Position numbers and translations under genes: made by a program. A stretch of DNA of 64,000 nucleotides from JAFAZI01 sp035501255. Lineage in GTDB: Bacteria > Actinomycetota > Actinomycetes > JAFAQI01. The DNA is taken from positions 1 through 64,000 of the forward strand of contig DATJWM010000008.1 of assembly GCA_035501255.1 (NCBI GenBank), in the 5' to 3' direction. This document shows positions 8,780-17,106 of the stretch, one piece after another. Every line of letters begins with the position of its first letter. The stretch's first letter is position 1. Below the pieces are notes generated by a model. The model searched no databases. It was not told the DNA's origin and worked only from the letters and a program-made list of their open reading frames with translations.

Positions 8780-9949
8780 GTGGACTCCGACTTCGACCTG
8801 TTCACGTTGCCGGAGGAGCATCAGCTGCTCCGGGCGACGGTTCGCGCGGTCGCCGACGACAAGATCGCGCCGCGAGCGGCCGAGATCGACGAGACCGCGC
8901 AGTTCCCGTGGGACGTGCACGACGCCCTCGTGGCCGCCGACCTGCATGCCGTCCACATCCCGGAGGCCTACGACGGTGTGGGTGCCGATGCGATCGCCTC
9001 GGCCATCGTCATCGAGGAGATCGCGCGTGCCTGTGCGGCCTCCTCGCTGATTCCGGCGGTCAACAAGCTCGGAACGATGGGCATGATCCTGGCCGGCGCC
9101 GAGGAACTCAAGGCGACCTACCTCCCGCGGCTGGCCCGCGGTGAGGGAATGTTCAGTTACTGCCTGTCCGAGCCCGAGGCGGGAAGCGACGCGGCCGCGA
9201 TGAAGACCCGCGCCATCCACGAGGGCGACGGGTGGGTCATCAACGGGGTGAAGCGCTGGATCACGGGCGGCGGGGTCTCGTCGTACTACACCGTCATGGC
9301 GGTCACCGACCCCGACAAGGGGGCGAACGGGATTTCCGCGTTCGTCGTCGAGAAGGCGGACGCCGGGGTCAGCTTTGGCGCGCCGGAAAGCAAGCTCGGC
9401 ATCAAGGGCTCGCCGACGACCGAGGTCTACTTCGACGACGTGCGGATCCCGGGCGACCGGATCATCGGCGCGCCGGGATCCGGCTTCAAGACTGCACTCG
9501 CCACCCTCGATCACACTCGCCTCACCATCGGTGCGCAGGCCTTGGGGATCGCGCAAGGCGCGGTCGACTACTGCACGCAGTACGTCCAGCAACGCCAGCA
9601 GTTCGGCCGTCCGATCGCGGAGTTTCAGGGAGTGTCGTTCCTGCTTGCCGACATGGCGATGAAGACCGAGGCGGCCAGGTCCCTGATCTACACCGCCGCG
9701 GCCGCGTCGGAGCGGCTCGCCCCGAACCTGACGTTCCTGTCCGCGGCCGCCAAGTGCTTCGCCTCGGATGTGGCGATGGAGGTCACGACCGACGGCGTAC
9801 AGCTTCTCGGCGGCTACGGCTACACCAAGGACTATCCGCTGGAACGCATGATGCGGGACGCGAAGATCACCCAGATCTATGAAGGCACCAACCAGATCCA
9901 GCGGCTGGTGATGGCGCGCAACCTGTTGAAGGCCAGTCCGCTGCGTTGA
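8780..9949 (+). CDS. acyl-CoA dehydrogenase
   Basis: 389 aa, the standard ACAD length, from the GTG at 8780. FAD/substrate motifs are present: YCLSEPEAGSDAA, the WITGGG segment, QYVQQRQQFGRPI, and LLGGYGYTKDYPLERMMRD. The catalytic Glu is in IYEGTNQIQR near the C-terminus, typical of short/medium-chain enzymes. It catalyses alpha,beta-desaturation of an acyl-CoA; chain length cannot be read from sequence. The stop TGA overlaps the TTG start of the ferrochelatase gene, an unusual pairing of fatty-acid and haem genes. Confidence 0.93.
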   Translation: MDSDFDLFTLPEEHQLLRATVRAVADDKIAPRAAEIDETAQFPWDVHDALVAADLHAVHIPEAYDGVGADAIASAIVIEEIARACAASSLIPAVNKLGTMGMILAGAEELKATYLPRLARGEGMFSYCLSEPEAGSDAAAMKTRAIHEGDGWVINGVKRWITGGGVSSYYTVMAVTDPDKGANGISAFVVEKADAGVSFGAPESKLGIKGSPTTEVYFDDVRIPGDRIIGAPGSGFKTALATLDHTRLTIGAQALGIAQGAVDYCTQYVQQRQQFGRPIAEFQGVSFLLADMAMKTEAARSLIYTAAAASERLAPNLTFLSAAAKCFASDVAMEVTTDGVQLLGGYGYTKDYPLERMMRDAKITQIYEGTNQIQRLVMARNLLKASPLR

Positions 9950-10995
9950 CCGGGCCGGCCGCTGCGCCCTACGACGCGCTTCTCGTCCTGTCCTTCGGAG
10001 GTCCCGAGGGCCCGGACGACGTCCGACCGTTCCTGGACAACGTGACCCGCGGTCGCGCCGTCCCTGCGGAGCGGCTCGCTGCCGTGGCGGAGCACTATCT
10101 CGCCTTCGGCGGGGTGTCGCCGATCAACGCGGCCAATCGGGCGCTGGTCGCCGACGTGCGTGCTGAGCTGGGGCGACACGGGATCACCCTCCCCGTCTTC
10201 TGGGGCAACCGGAACTGGCATCCGTTCGTGACCGACGCGATGCGGGAGATGGCCGGTGCCGGCGTCCGGCGAGCGCTCGTCTTCTGCACCTCGGCGTACG
10301 CGTCGTACTCGTCTTGTCGGCAGTACCTCGAGGACCTCGAGCGGGCGCGACAGGAGGTGGGCGATTCCGCTCCGCGGGTCGAGAAGCTCCGGCACTACTT
10401 CGACCACCCGGGGTTCATCGCGCCACAGATCGACGCAGTGCGCGCGGCGCTGGACGGCCGCGGCGCCGAGCGCCGGGCTACCACCCGGTTGGTCTTCACC
10501 GCGCACTCGATCCCGCTCACGATGGCCACGGTGTCGGGTCGGGGGGGCGACACCTACGTTCGCCAGTTGCTCGCCGCGTCGGACCTCATCGCCCGCGCGG
10601 CCGCGCCCGACCTCGGGTGGGAGCTTGCCTTCCAGAGCCGCAGCGGCCCTGGGTCGGTGCCCTGGTTGGAACCCGACATCGGCAATCGGCTGCGCGACCT
10701 GGTCGTCGACGGGGTTCGTGACGTGGTCGTCGTACCGGTCGGGTTCGTGAGCGACCATGTCGAGGTGGTCTGGGACCTCGACCACGAGGCGGCCGGAATC
10801 GCGGCCGAGCTCGACCTCGGGTTTGCCCGGACGCCGACGCCCGGCGGCGATCCGCGGTTCGTCGCGATGGTGCGCGAGCTCCTCGACGAGCGCCTCGATC
10901 CGTCGGTCGAGGTGCGGGCGCTGTCGGATCTCGGTCCCAGTGGTGCCGACTGCTCGACAACCTGCTGCCTCCCGGATCGCCCAACTGTCAGCTAA
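9946..10995 (+). CDS. cpfC: ferrochelatase (coproporphyrin III type)
   Basis: 349 aa, TTG start within TTGA overlapping the preceding stop. The family blocks LLVLSFGGPEGPDDVRPFL, FWGNRNWHPF, CTSAYASYSSCRQY, FTAHSIPL with the metal-site His, and VVPVGFVSDHVEVVWDLD are present. Cys124 and a C-terminal cluster Cys336/Cys340/Cys341 resemble the [2Fe-2S] ligand set of actinobacterial ferrochelatases. In Actinobacteria this enzyme inserts iron into coproporphyrin III. The last codons (RPTVS) and the TAA stop lie inside a dispersed palindromic repeat, so the extreme C-terminus is probably repeat-derived. Confidence 0.94.
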   Translation: MTGPAAAPYDALLVLSFGGPEGPDDVRPFLDNVTRGRAVPAERLAAVAEHYLAFGGVSPINAANRALVADVRAELGRHGITLPVFWGNRNWHPFVTDAMREMAGAGVRRALVFCTSAYASYSSCRQYLEDLERARQEVGDSAPRVEKLRHYFDHPGFIAPQIDAVRAALDGRGAERRATTRLVFTAHSIPLTMATVSGRGGDTYVRQLLAASDLIARAAAPDLGWELAFQSRSGPGSVPWLEPDIGNRLRDLVVDGVRDVVVVPVGFVSDHVEVVWDLDHEAAGIAAELDLGFARTPTPGGDPRFVAMVRELLDERLDPSVEVRALSDLGPSGADCSTTCCLPDRPTVS

Positions 10996-11041
10996 CGGTC
11001 GTTCTGCCGGCGAAAACGCCCAGCTTCTGACGGTTGGGCGA
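10977..11041. repeat. dispersed ~65-bp imperfect palindrome, copy A
   Basis: The left end TCGCCCAACTGTCAG and the right end, read on the other strand, TCGCCCAACCGTCAG differ by one base, so the element is a long imperfect palindrome. It shares ends and interior (TAACGGTCGTTCTGCC, AAACGCCC) with copies at 12999 and 27287. It spans the last codons and TAA stop of cpfC and ends 8 bp before the -10 box of the next gene. It could fold into a strong hairpin and may work as a terminator. Confidence 0.85.
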
Positions 11042-11049
11042 GGCGGGAC

Positions 11050-11055
11050 TAGCCT
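11050..11055 (+). promoter_or_regulatory. -10 box of acetoacetyl-CoA synthetase gene (leaderless-type)
   Basis: TAGCCT lies 7 nt before the GTG start at 11063, directly downstream of palindrome copy A. There is no Shine-Dalgarno sequence. Confidence 0.5.
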
Positions 11056-11062
11056 GCGCTCC

Positions 11063-13048
11063 GTGGTCGAAGAAGGGGATCTGCTCTGGCGGCCCTCGGC
11101 GGACCGGGTCGCTCGCTCGCACCTGACGGCGTTCGCGGACTCCGTGGCCGAGGCAAGGGGGCGCACGTTTTCCTCCTACGCCGATCTCCACCGCTGGTCG
11201 GTGGACGAGCTCGAGGAATTCTGGGGCGATCTGACCGACTGGCTTGCGATCCGCTGGTCGACCGACCCCATCGAGGTGCTTGCCGACCGCAAGATGCCAG
11301 GGGCGCGATGGTTCACCGAGGGCCGGCTGAACTATGCCGAGCACCTGCTGTATCCGCTCGTTGCCGTCGATGAGGACTCCGAGGCAGTGATCGCGGTCCG
11401 CGAGGACGACCGCCGAACGGCGCTGACCTGGCGGGAGCTGCGCGCCCAGGTCGGCTGCCTCCGGCACTGGATGCGCGCTCGCGGCGTCGGTCGCGGGGAT
11501 CGGGTCGCCGCGTTGCTGCCCAACGGGCTCGAGGCGCTCGTCGCGGTGCTGGCGACCGCGTCGCTGGGCGCCATTTGGTCGAGCTGTTCACCCGACTTCG
11601 GTCCGACGGCGATCGCGGACCGGTTCGCCCAGATCGAGCCGAAGGTGCTGTTCACCGTCGACGGATACTGCTACGGCGGCGCGAGCTATGACATCAGGTC
11701 CACGGTCGAGGAGCTTCGTCGCTCCCTTCCGAGTCTCGAGCACACCGTCCTCGTCGGCTACCTCGATGACGATGCGATCCTCGACGCGAGCGTGCGGTGG
11801 CCCGAGGCGCTCGCGGACAGCGCTCCGCCGGCGTTTGAACCGATGGGTTTCGCCGAGCCGCTGTGGGTGCTGTTCTCCTCGGGCACGACCGGCTTGCCGA
11901 AGCCGATCCTGCACGGTCACGGGACGATGCTGGTCGAACACGCCAAGCAGCTGCGGCTCCATCTCGACCTGGGCGCGGACGACCGGTTCTTCTGGTTCTC
12001 GACGACCGGGTGGATGATGTGGAACCTCCTGATCTCCGCCCTTGCGGTCGGCTCGAGCATCGTCCTGTACGACGGCAACCCCGCCTACCCGGACGCCTCC
12101 CGGATCTGGCGGCTTGCCGAGGCCGAGCGGATCACGTCCCTGGGACTCGGGGCGCCGTTCATTCAGGCGTGTGCAAAAGCCGGACTGCGGCCCCGCGACA
12201 CCCTCGACCTCAGCGCCTTGCGGTCGGTCGGCTCCACCGGGGCGCCGTTGCCGCCCGAGGGGTTCGCCTGGGTGTACGACGCGGTCGGGCCTGATCTGAT
12301 GCTGTCCTCGCTCTCCGGTGGCACCGATGTCTGCAGCGCGTTTGTCGGCGGAGCGCCCTGGCTTGCGGTCCGCGCCGGCGTGATCCCTGCTCGGATGCTG
12401 GGTTGTGCCGTCGAGGCCTTTGACGCGCGGGGCCGGCCGGTCCTCGACGAGGTCGGTGAGCTCGTGATCACGGCCCCGATGCCGTCGATGCCGGTCGGGT
12501 TCTGGAACGACCCGGACGGGTCCCGGTTGCGGGAGGCGTACTTCGAGAACTACCCCGGGGTGTGGCGGCACGGCGACTGGGTGAAGTTCGCCTCCGACGG
12601 GTCATGCGTGATCTACGGGCGCAGCGACTCGACCCTCAACCGCGGCGGCGTCCGGATGGGGACGAGCGAGTTCTACCGCGTAGTGGAGGAGCTTCCCGAG
12701 GTCGAGGACTCGATCGTCATCGACACCTCGGCGGCCGGGGTCGAAGGCAGGCTGCTGTTGTTCGTCGTCCTGACTCCGGGCGCATCGCTCAACGACGTGA
12801 CGATGGCGTTGCGCAAGCGGATTCGCTCGCAACTCTCGCCGCGGCACGTCCCGGACCGGGTGATCGCGATCGAGGCGGTGCCCAGGACGCTCAATGGGAA
12901 GAAGTGCGAGGTGCCGGTCAAGCGGGTGCTGGCCGGCGTACCGCTCGCCGAAGCGGTGTCCGCGGGCTCGCTGAAGGACCCGACCACCATGACCCCGTTC
13001 GTCCAACTGTCAGCAACCGGGCATTCCGGCGGCCACAACCCCCGATAA
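11063..13048 (+). CDS. acetoacetyl-CoA synthetase
   Basis: 661 aa, typical of acetoacetyl-CoA synthetases (~650 aa). The GTG at 11063 begins the homologous VEEGDLLWRPSADRVARS. It has the ACS-type N-terminal domain, then LFSSGTTGLPKPILHGHG (P-loop), the FFWFSTTGWMMWNLL block characteristic of AACS rather than acetyl-CoA synthetase, SGGTDVC, and NGKKCEVPVKRV with the adenylation lysine. It activates acetoacetate to acetoacetyl-CoA with ATP. The last 15 codons and the TAA lie in palindrome copy B, so the tail after TPFVQLS appears repeat-derived. Confidence 0.92.
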   Translation: MVEEGDLLWRPSADRVARSHLTAFADSVAEARGRTFSSYADLHRWSVDELEEFWGDLTDWLAIRWSTDPIEVLADRKMPGARWFTEGRLNYAEHLLYPLVAVDEDSEAVIAVREDDRRTALTWRELRAQVGCLRHWMRARGVGRGDRVAALLPNGLEALVAVLATASLGAIWSSCSPDFGPTAIADRFAQIEPKVLFTVDGYCYGGASYDIRSTVEELRRSLPSLEHTVLVGYLDDDAILDASVRWPEALADSAPPAFEPMGFAEPLWVLFSSGTTGLPKPILHGHGTMLVEHAKQLRLHLDLGADDRFFWFSTTGWMMWNLLISALAVGSSIVLYDGNPAYPDASRIWRLAEAERITSLGLGAPFIQACAKAGLRPRDTLDLSALRSVGSTGAPLPPEGFAWVYDAVGPDLMLSSLSGGTDVCSAFVGGAPWLAVRAGVIPARMLGCAVEAFDARGRPVLDEVGELVITAPMPSMPVGFWNDPDGSRLREAYFENYPGVWRHGDWVKFASDGSCVIYGRSDSTLNRGGVRMGTSEFYRVVEELPEVEDSIVIDTSAAGVEGRLLLFVVLTPGASLNDVTMALRKRIRSQLSPRHVPDRVIAIEAVPRTLNGKKCEVPVKRVLAGVPLAEAVSAGSLKDPTTMTPFVQLSATGHSGGHNPR

Positions 13049-13064
13049 TTGACAGTTTGGCGGG
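12999..13064. repeat. dispersed ~65-bp imperfect palindrome, copy B
   Basis: The left end TCGTCCAACTGTCAG is followed by AACCGGGCATTC; the right end is TTGACAGTTTGG. It is the most diverged of the three copies (58 bp between the CCAAC ends). It covers the last 15 codons and the stop of the acetoacetyl-CoA synthetase gene and ends at the stop of the convergent gene at 13066. In that place a palindrome could terminate both transcripts. Confidence 0.75.
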
Positions 13065-13065
13065 A

Positions 13066-13707
13066 TCAGTCGAGGCGCGGGTATCCGGGGACAGTGACGC
13101 CGAGGGTGTGGCTGACCCGTTCGGCCTCGGCGTGCGCGGAAAGGCGGGCCGGATCCGGGTGCCGCACCAGGACCGCCGATCCGCTGACCGCGAGCGGTCC
13201 GATGAGTGCGTAGCCGAGTCCTCCCGGTACGTCGTACCCGATCGTCGTGAGCACCCGCGCGCCGTGCGGGAGGTCCGTCGCGGTCGCGGCCAGGACATCG
13301 TCGCCGGTGGGAGCGGTCGGCACGAACTGGTCGGGTTGGGTGGCGACGAGCCGGCTGAAGTCCGCCCCCATCGGCTCGAAGGTCAGGACGTGACAGTCGC
13401 CGCCCGCGTCTTCCTCGCCGGCGAAGGAGAGGTCTCCGTCGGCGGAGAACGAGACGATGCCCCCCGCCGCCCAAGTTGCCAGGATGATGATCGCGGTCTG
13501 CCAGTGCAACGGAAGCCGAACGCTGACGACGATGCCTTCCTCGACGCCATGTTCCTCGAGGTAGTTGGCCGTTTTCGCGACCCAGTTCGCGGTCGTGGCC
13601 ACCGAGAGCTCGACCCGCTCGCCGGTCGAGTCGTCGTAGAACGTCAGGAACGGCCGGGCGCCGTCCGCTCGCAACTCGGCGTTCAGCAGATCGGTGGGTG
13701 TGGTCAC
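13066..13707 (-). CDS. TIGR03089-like truncated adenylate-forming homologue
   Basis: 213 aa, GTG start. The N-terminus (TPTDLLNAELRADGARPFLTFYDD...) and the middle resemble the N-terminal subdomain of AMP-binding enzymes, with VSVRLPLHWQTAIIILATWAAGG. It lacks the P-loop (SGTTG), the YGxTE block and the C-terminal lysine domain, so adenylation activity is unlikely. It matches what I recall of the actinobacterial TIGR03089 family (Rv3268-like), function unknown. The next gene upstream is the divergent GT4 gene, as in the mycobacterial cell-wall sugar region. Confidence 0.75.
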   Translation of the reverse strand: MTTPTDLLNAELRADGARPFLTFYDDSTGERVELSVATTANWVAKTANYLEEHGVEEGIVVSVRLPLHWQTAIIILATWAAGGIVSFSADGDLSFAGEEDAGGDCHVLTFEPMGADFSRLVATQPDQFVPTAPTGDDVLAATATDLPHGARVLTTIGYDVPGGLGYALIGPLAVSGSAVLVRHPDPARLSAHAEAERVSHTLGVTVPGYPRLD

Positions 13708-13745
13708 CTGTTGAGCATGCGGTAGTCCGCCGTCGCGGCGCCATC

Positions 13746-13776
13746 TCGCGATTCACCCGGGCGGCGGGTGTCGCGA
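13746..13776. promoter_or_regulatory. inverted repeat in the divergent promoter region
   Basis: TCGCGA at 13746-13751 and TCGCGA at 13771-13776 flank CACCCG/CGGGTG arms around a GGCG centre. It lies in the 162-bp gap between the divergent genes at 13066 and 13870. It could be an operator or an RNA hairpin; nothing identifies a cognate regulator. Confidence 0.4.
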
Positions 13777-13869
13777 GCCAACGCGGTGAGTTATCCAGGT
13801 CTACGCTTAGTGGAGAACCACAACGAACCACGATCACGACAGTCGGGACAGACGGGGAGGGAGCCGCTC

Positions 13870-15000
13870 GTGGCCCCCCGGGTGCTCGTCGACGCGACCG
13901 CGGTGCCCGCCGATCGTGGCGGTGTCGGGCGGTACGTCGACGGACTACTTGCAGCACTTGGCAGTGCCGGTGCTGACCTCGCCATTGTCTGTCAGCGCTC
14001 GGATTCCGAGCGCTACGCACAGATGGCGCCGCGGGCGGAGGTGATCGCCGGCCCGGCCGCGATCGCTCACCGGCCGGCCCGCCTCGCCTGGGAACAGACC
14101 GGCCTCCCGCTCGTCGCGCAGCAGATCGCCGCCGAGGTCGTGCACTCGCCGCATTACACGATGCCGCTGCGGGCCGGGGTTCCGGTGGTCGTCACGATCC
14201 ACGACGCGACCTTCTTCACCCAGCCGGACGCGGTGTCGCTCGCGAAAGGCAACTTCTACCGCTCCGCCACCCGGACGGCGTTGCGGCGCGCCGCCCGCGT
14301 CATCGTCCCGAGCAAGGCGACCCGCGATGAGCTGGTGCGGGTGCTCGACGCCGACCCGACCATCATCGACGTTGCCTACCACGGCGTCGATCCGGCGCTG
14401 TTTCACGTGCCAACGGACGCGGACCGGGCCCGGGTCGCGGCGCGCCTCGGACTGCACGGGCCGTACGTCGCCTTCCTCGGTGTCCTCGAGCCGCGTAAGA
14501 ACGTCCCGGCGCTGATCCGGGGCTGGGTCGAGGCCGTCAACTGGCGCGACGATCCGCCGGCGCTCGTCCTCGCCGGCGGTACCGGCTGGGACGACGAGGT
14601 CGACGCGGCGATCGCCGAGGTGCCGAGCCACCTTCGAGTGGTGCGGCCCGGCTACCTCCGCTTCGCGGACCTTCCCGGCTTCCTCGGTGGGGCGACGGTC
14701 GTCGCGTTCCCGAGTCACGGGGAGGGCTTCGGCCTGCCGGTCCTCGAGGCGATGGCCTGTGGTACGCCGGTGCTCACGACCCCGCGGCTCTCCCTCCCCG
14801 AGGTGGGGGGCGACGCCGTCGCCTACACCGAGCCGGACGCGGAGTCGATCGGAGCCGCGCTCTCGGCGCTGCTCGACGACGCCGGTCGGCGCCAGGCCCT
14901 GTCCGAGGCGGCGCTGGCTCGGGCTCGGGAGTTCACCTGGCAGGCGAGTGCAGAAGTGCACCTCGCTTCCTATGCCCGCGCGGCCGCCCTCTCGGCCTGA
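13870..15000 (+). CDS. GT4-family glycosyltransferase
   Basis: 376 aa. The GTG at 13870 follows a GGGAGGGAG ribosome site and starts the domain with PRVLVDATAVPADRGGVGRY. The GT-B fold is indicated by the N-terminal acceptor-side Rossmann domain and the C-terminal donor-binding block FPSHGEGFGLPVLEAMACGTPV with the EX7E motif. FLGVLEPRKN is typical of mannosyl/rhamnosyl transferases acting on lipid-linked or polysaccharide acceptors. The downstream sugar-nucleotide pyrophosphorylase (14 bp away) suggests GDP-mannose as donor, by inference. Acceptor unknown. Confidence 0.88.
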   Translation: MAPRVLVDATAVPADRGGVGRYVDGLLAALGSAGADLAIVCQRSDSERYAQMAPRAEVIAGPAAIAHRPARLAWEQTGLPLVAQQIAAEVVHSPHYTMPLRAGVPVVVTIHDATFFTQPDAVSLAKGNFYRSATRTALRRAARVIVPSKATRDELVRVLDADPTIIDVAYHGVDPALFHVPTDADRARVAARLGLHGPYVAFLGVLEPRKNVPALIRGWVEAVNWRDDPPALVLAGGTGWDDEVDAAIAEVPSHLRVVRPGYLRFADLPGFLGGATVVAFPSHGEGFGLPVLEAMACGTPVLTTPRLSLPEVGGDAVAYTEPDAESIGAALSALLDDAGRRQALSEAALARAREFTWQASAEVHLASYARAAALSA

Positions 15001-15014
15001 TCGTCGCGACGCCC

Positions 15015-16085
15015 GTGGAAGCAGTTGTCCTCGTCGGGGGACAGGGGACCCGGCTCCAGCCGTTGACGCTGCGTACGCCGAAGCCGATGCTGCCCCTGGC
15101 CGGCGTACCGTTCCTGACTCATCAGATCAGCCGGTTGCAGGCGGCCGGAGTCGACCACCTCGTCTTGGCCACCTCATACCGCTCGGAGGTGTTCACCGAG
15201 CACTTCGGTGACGGTCGCGAGCTCGGACTGCGGATCGACTACGTGACCGAGACCGAGCCGCTCGGGACGGGTGGCGGGATTCGCAACGTCCTCGGCCAAC
15301 TGGACTCGGGGCCGGATGACCCAGTGATCATCGCCAACGGCGACGTCCTGTCCGGGCACAACCTCACGGCCCAACTCGACCTGCATCGGCGGCGAGCGGC
15401 GGCGCTGACCTTGCATCTCGTCGAGGTCGACGACCCCAGGGCCTTCGGGTGTGTGCCGATCGATGACGACGATCGCGTGACCGGGTTCATCGAGAAGTCG
15501 CCAGAACCGGTGACCAACCGGGTCAACGCCGGCTGCTACGTCTTTGCGCGCCGGGTGATCGAGCGGATTCCCGCCGGTCGCCCGGTTTCGGTCGAGCGCG
15601 AGACCTTCCCGGCGCTGCTCGCCGCGGACGAGCTGGTCCTCGGCTATGTCGACAACGCGTACTGGCTCGATGTCGGCACGCCGCGCGCCTTCGTGCGGGG
15701 AAGTGCGGACGTCGTTCTCGGCGTCGTCGACTCACCCGCGCTTCCCGGCCCGATCGGCAACGCGCTGATCGATCCGCGGGCGCAGGTGGCGGCCGGTACG
15801 ACGATCACGGGCGGATCGGTCATCGGCCCCGGTGCGCGGGTCGAGACGGGAGCCGTCGTCGACGCCGCCGTGATCGGTGCCGATGTCGTGGTGGGGGCCG
15901 GCGCCACCATCGTGCGCTCGCTGGTCGGATCGGGGGCCCAGGTCGGCGCGAACACGTCGGTGACCGATGCCGTTCTCGGCGACGGTTGCGCGATCGGCGC
16001 CGACAACGAACTGGCCGGCGGGATTCGGATCTGGACCGACGCGGTCATCCCCGCCGGTGCGCTCCGGTTCTCGCCGTTGCCGTGA
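15015..16085 (+). CDS. sugar-1-phosphate nucleotidylyltransferase, probably mannose-1-phosphate guanylyltransferase
   Basis: 356 aa, GTG start. The N-terminal nucleotidyltransferase domain has the signature GGQGTRLQPLTLRTPKPM, the NGDVLSG metal site, and FIEKSP. The C-terminal third is a left-handed beta-helix built of hexapeptide-like repeats (GTTITGGSVIGPGARVETGAVV...). This two-domain build fits the actinobacterial ManB/RmlA2 type of GDP-mannose pyrophosphorylase next to the F420 genes in mycobacteria; glucose- or dTDP-sugar specificity is possible. It likely works with the phosphomannomutase at 27389. Its 3' end overlaps the convergent cofE gene by 41 bp. Confidence 0.82.
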   Translation: MEAVVLVGGQGTRLQPLTLRTPKPMLPLAGVPFLTHQISRLQAAGVDHLVLATSYRSEVFTEHFGDGRELGLRIDYVTETEPLGTGGGIRNVLGQLDSGPDDPVIIANGDVLSGHNLTAQLDLHRRRAAALTLHLVEVDDPRAFGCVPIDDDDRVTGFIEKSPEPVTNRVNAGCYVFARRVIERIPAGRPVSVERETFPALLAADELVLGYVDNAYWLDVGTPRAFVRGSADVVLGVVDSPALPGPIGNALIDPRAQVAAGTTITGGSVIGPGARVETGAVVDAAVIGADVVVGAGATIVRSLVGSGAQVGANTSVTDAVLGDGCAIGADNELAGGIRIWTDAVIPAGALRFSPLP

Positions 16086-17106
16086 CCTGGTCAGCGATGA
16101 TCCGCACGGTTGCGGTTCGGCCGTCGGCGTCGGCAACCGGCCTCGTCGCGCGCAGACCGTCAGCGGCCAGCGCGCCGGCGAGTCGGCCCAAGACGTAGCC
16201 GACGGTAAGCGACTCCCCGGCGGCGGTGACCGACCGACCGTCAGGGGCGACCGTGATCGAGACCTCGGGGTGCTCGACGGAGGCGACCGCCCTGTGAACG
16301 TCGGAGATGGGTACGCCCACGCCCGACCCCTCGGTCCGACCGGTCGAGTCCGCCGTGCCCGGATGCACTGGCGCGCTTCGCCGTACCACCTCGCGCATCG
16401 CCTCCTCGGTGCCGAGGCGGAACATGTCCTGCTCGGCGGCGCGGACGAGTGGTCGTGCTCCGCGCCCAGGATCGTTGCGGGTCAAGGGAAATCCGCGAAT
16501 GACCGCGACGGGCGTCGACGACAGCTTGCCTTTGACGAGGTCCGCCGCGGCCGCGAGCTCGTCGGCAATCGCGATCACCGTGGCCTCGAGCAGGTGCCCC
16601 GCCGCGTCCCGCTGACCGCGTAGGTCCCAGAGCACGTCCAGTCCGGCGGCACCGATCGCGACGTCCGTGACCCCCTCGCGCCACGGACGTCCCATCGTGT
16701 CGCTGACGATCACCGCGACGTCAACGCCCAGCTCTGCCCGCAGCGCGTGCCGGATCGCTCGTGCCGACGCGTCCGGGTCGAGCGGGAGCAGGGCAACGGT
16801 TCCGGCTGGAACGTTGCTCGCGTCGATGCCGGCTGCCGCCATCACGAACCCGTGATGGGTCTGGACGATCTGCGTGTCACCCCGGCGTGCGACGACGCGC
16901 GCCGTCTCGGCCGCCAGGTGGTCCTCGCGCGTGCCCGTGACAAGCCGACCCTCGGCCTTGGACACGACCTTGCTGGTGACCACGAGGATGTCCCCGTCGC
17001 GCAGGTCAGGCCCGGCGCGGATCACCCACTCCGCGACGGTGGCTCCCTCGCGTGGCGTGATCTCGGGGATCCCGTCGATTCCCCAGACCTGAACGGACGC
17101 CGTCAC
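16045..17106 (-). CDS. cofE: coenzyme F420-0:L-glutamate ligase without nitroreductase domain
   Basis: 353 aa. The GTG at 17106 sits in a GTGA that holds the cofD stop. Residues ~1-245 are a CofE domain: ILVVTSKVVSKAEGR, the QTHHGFVMAAAGID block, IVSDTMGRPWREG, and the LVKGKLSSTPVAVIRG segment. CofE adds gamma-linked glutamates to F420-0. In mycobacterial FbiB this domain is followed by a ~200-residue FMN nitroreductase. Here only ~100 residues follow (from about GSGVGVPISDVHRAV), with no nitroreductase motif that I recognise. The reduction of dehydro-F420-0 would therefore need another protein, unless a different precursor is used. Confidence 0.9.
   Translation of the reverse strand: MTASVQVWGIDGIPEITPREGATVAEWVIRAGPDLRDGDILVVTSKVVSKAEGRLVTGTREDHLAAETARVVARRGDTQIVQTHHGFVMAAAGIDASNVPAGTVALLPLDPDASARAIRHALRAELGVDVAVIVSDTMGRPWREGVTDVAIGAAGLDVLWDLRGQRDAAGHLLEATVIAIADELAAAADLVKGKLSSTPVAVIRGFPLTRNDPGRGARPLVRAAEQDMFRLGTEEAMREVVRRSAPVHPGTADSTGRTEGSGVGVPISDVHRAVASVEHPEVSITVAPDGRSVTAAGESLTVGYVLGRLAGALAADGLRATRPVADADGRTATVRIIADQVTATARTGAHRRG

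Noticed and set aside
13066..13707. Frameshifted pseudogene of an acyl-CoA synthetase
   Set aside because: The frame is clean, the length matches the recalled TIGR03089 family and there is no remnant of the missing domains nearby.
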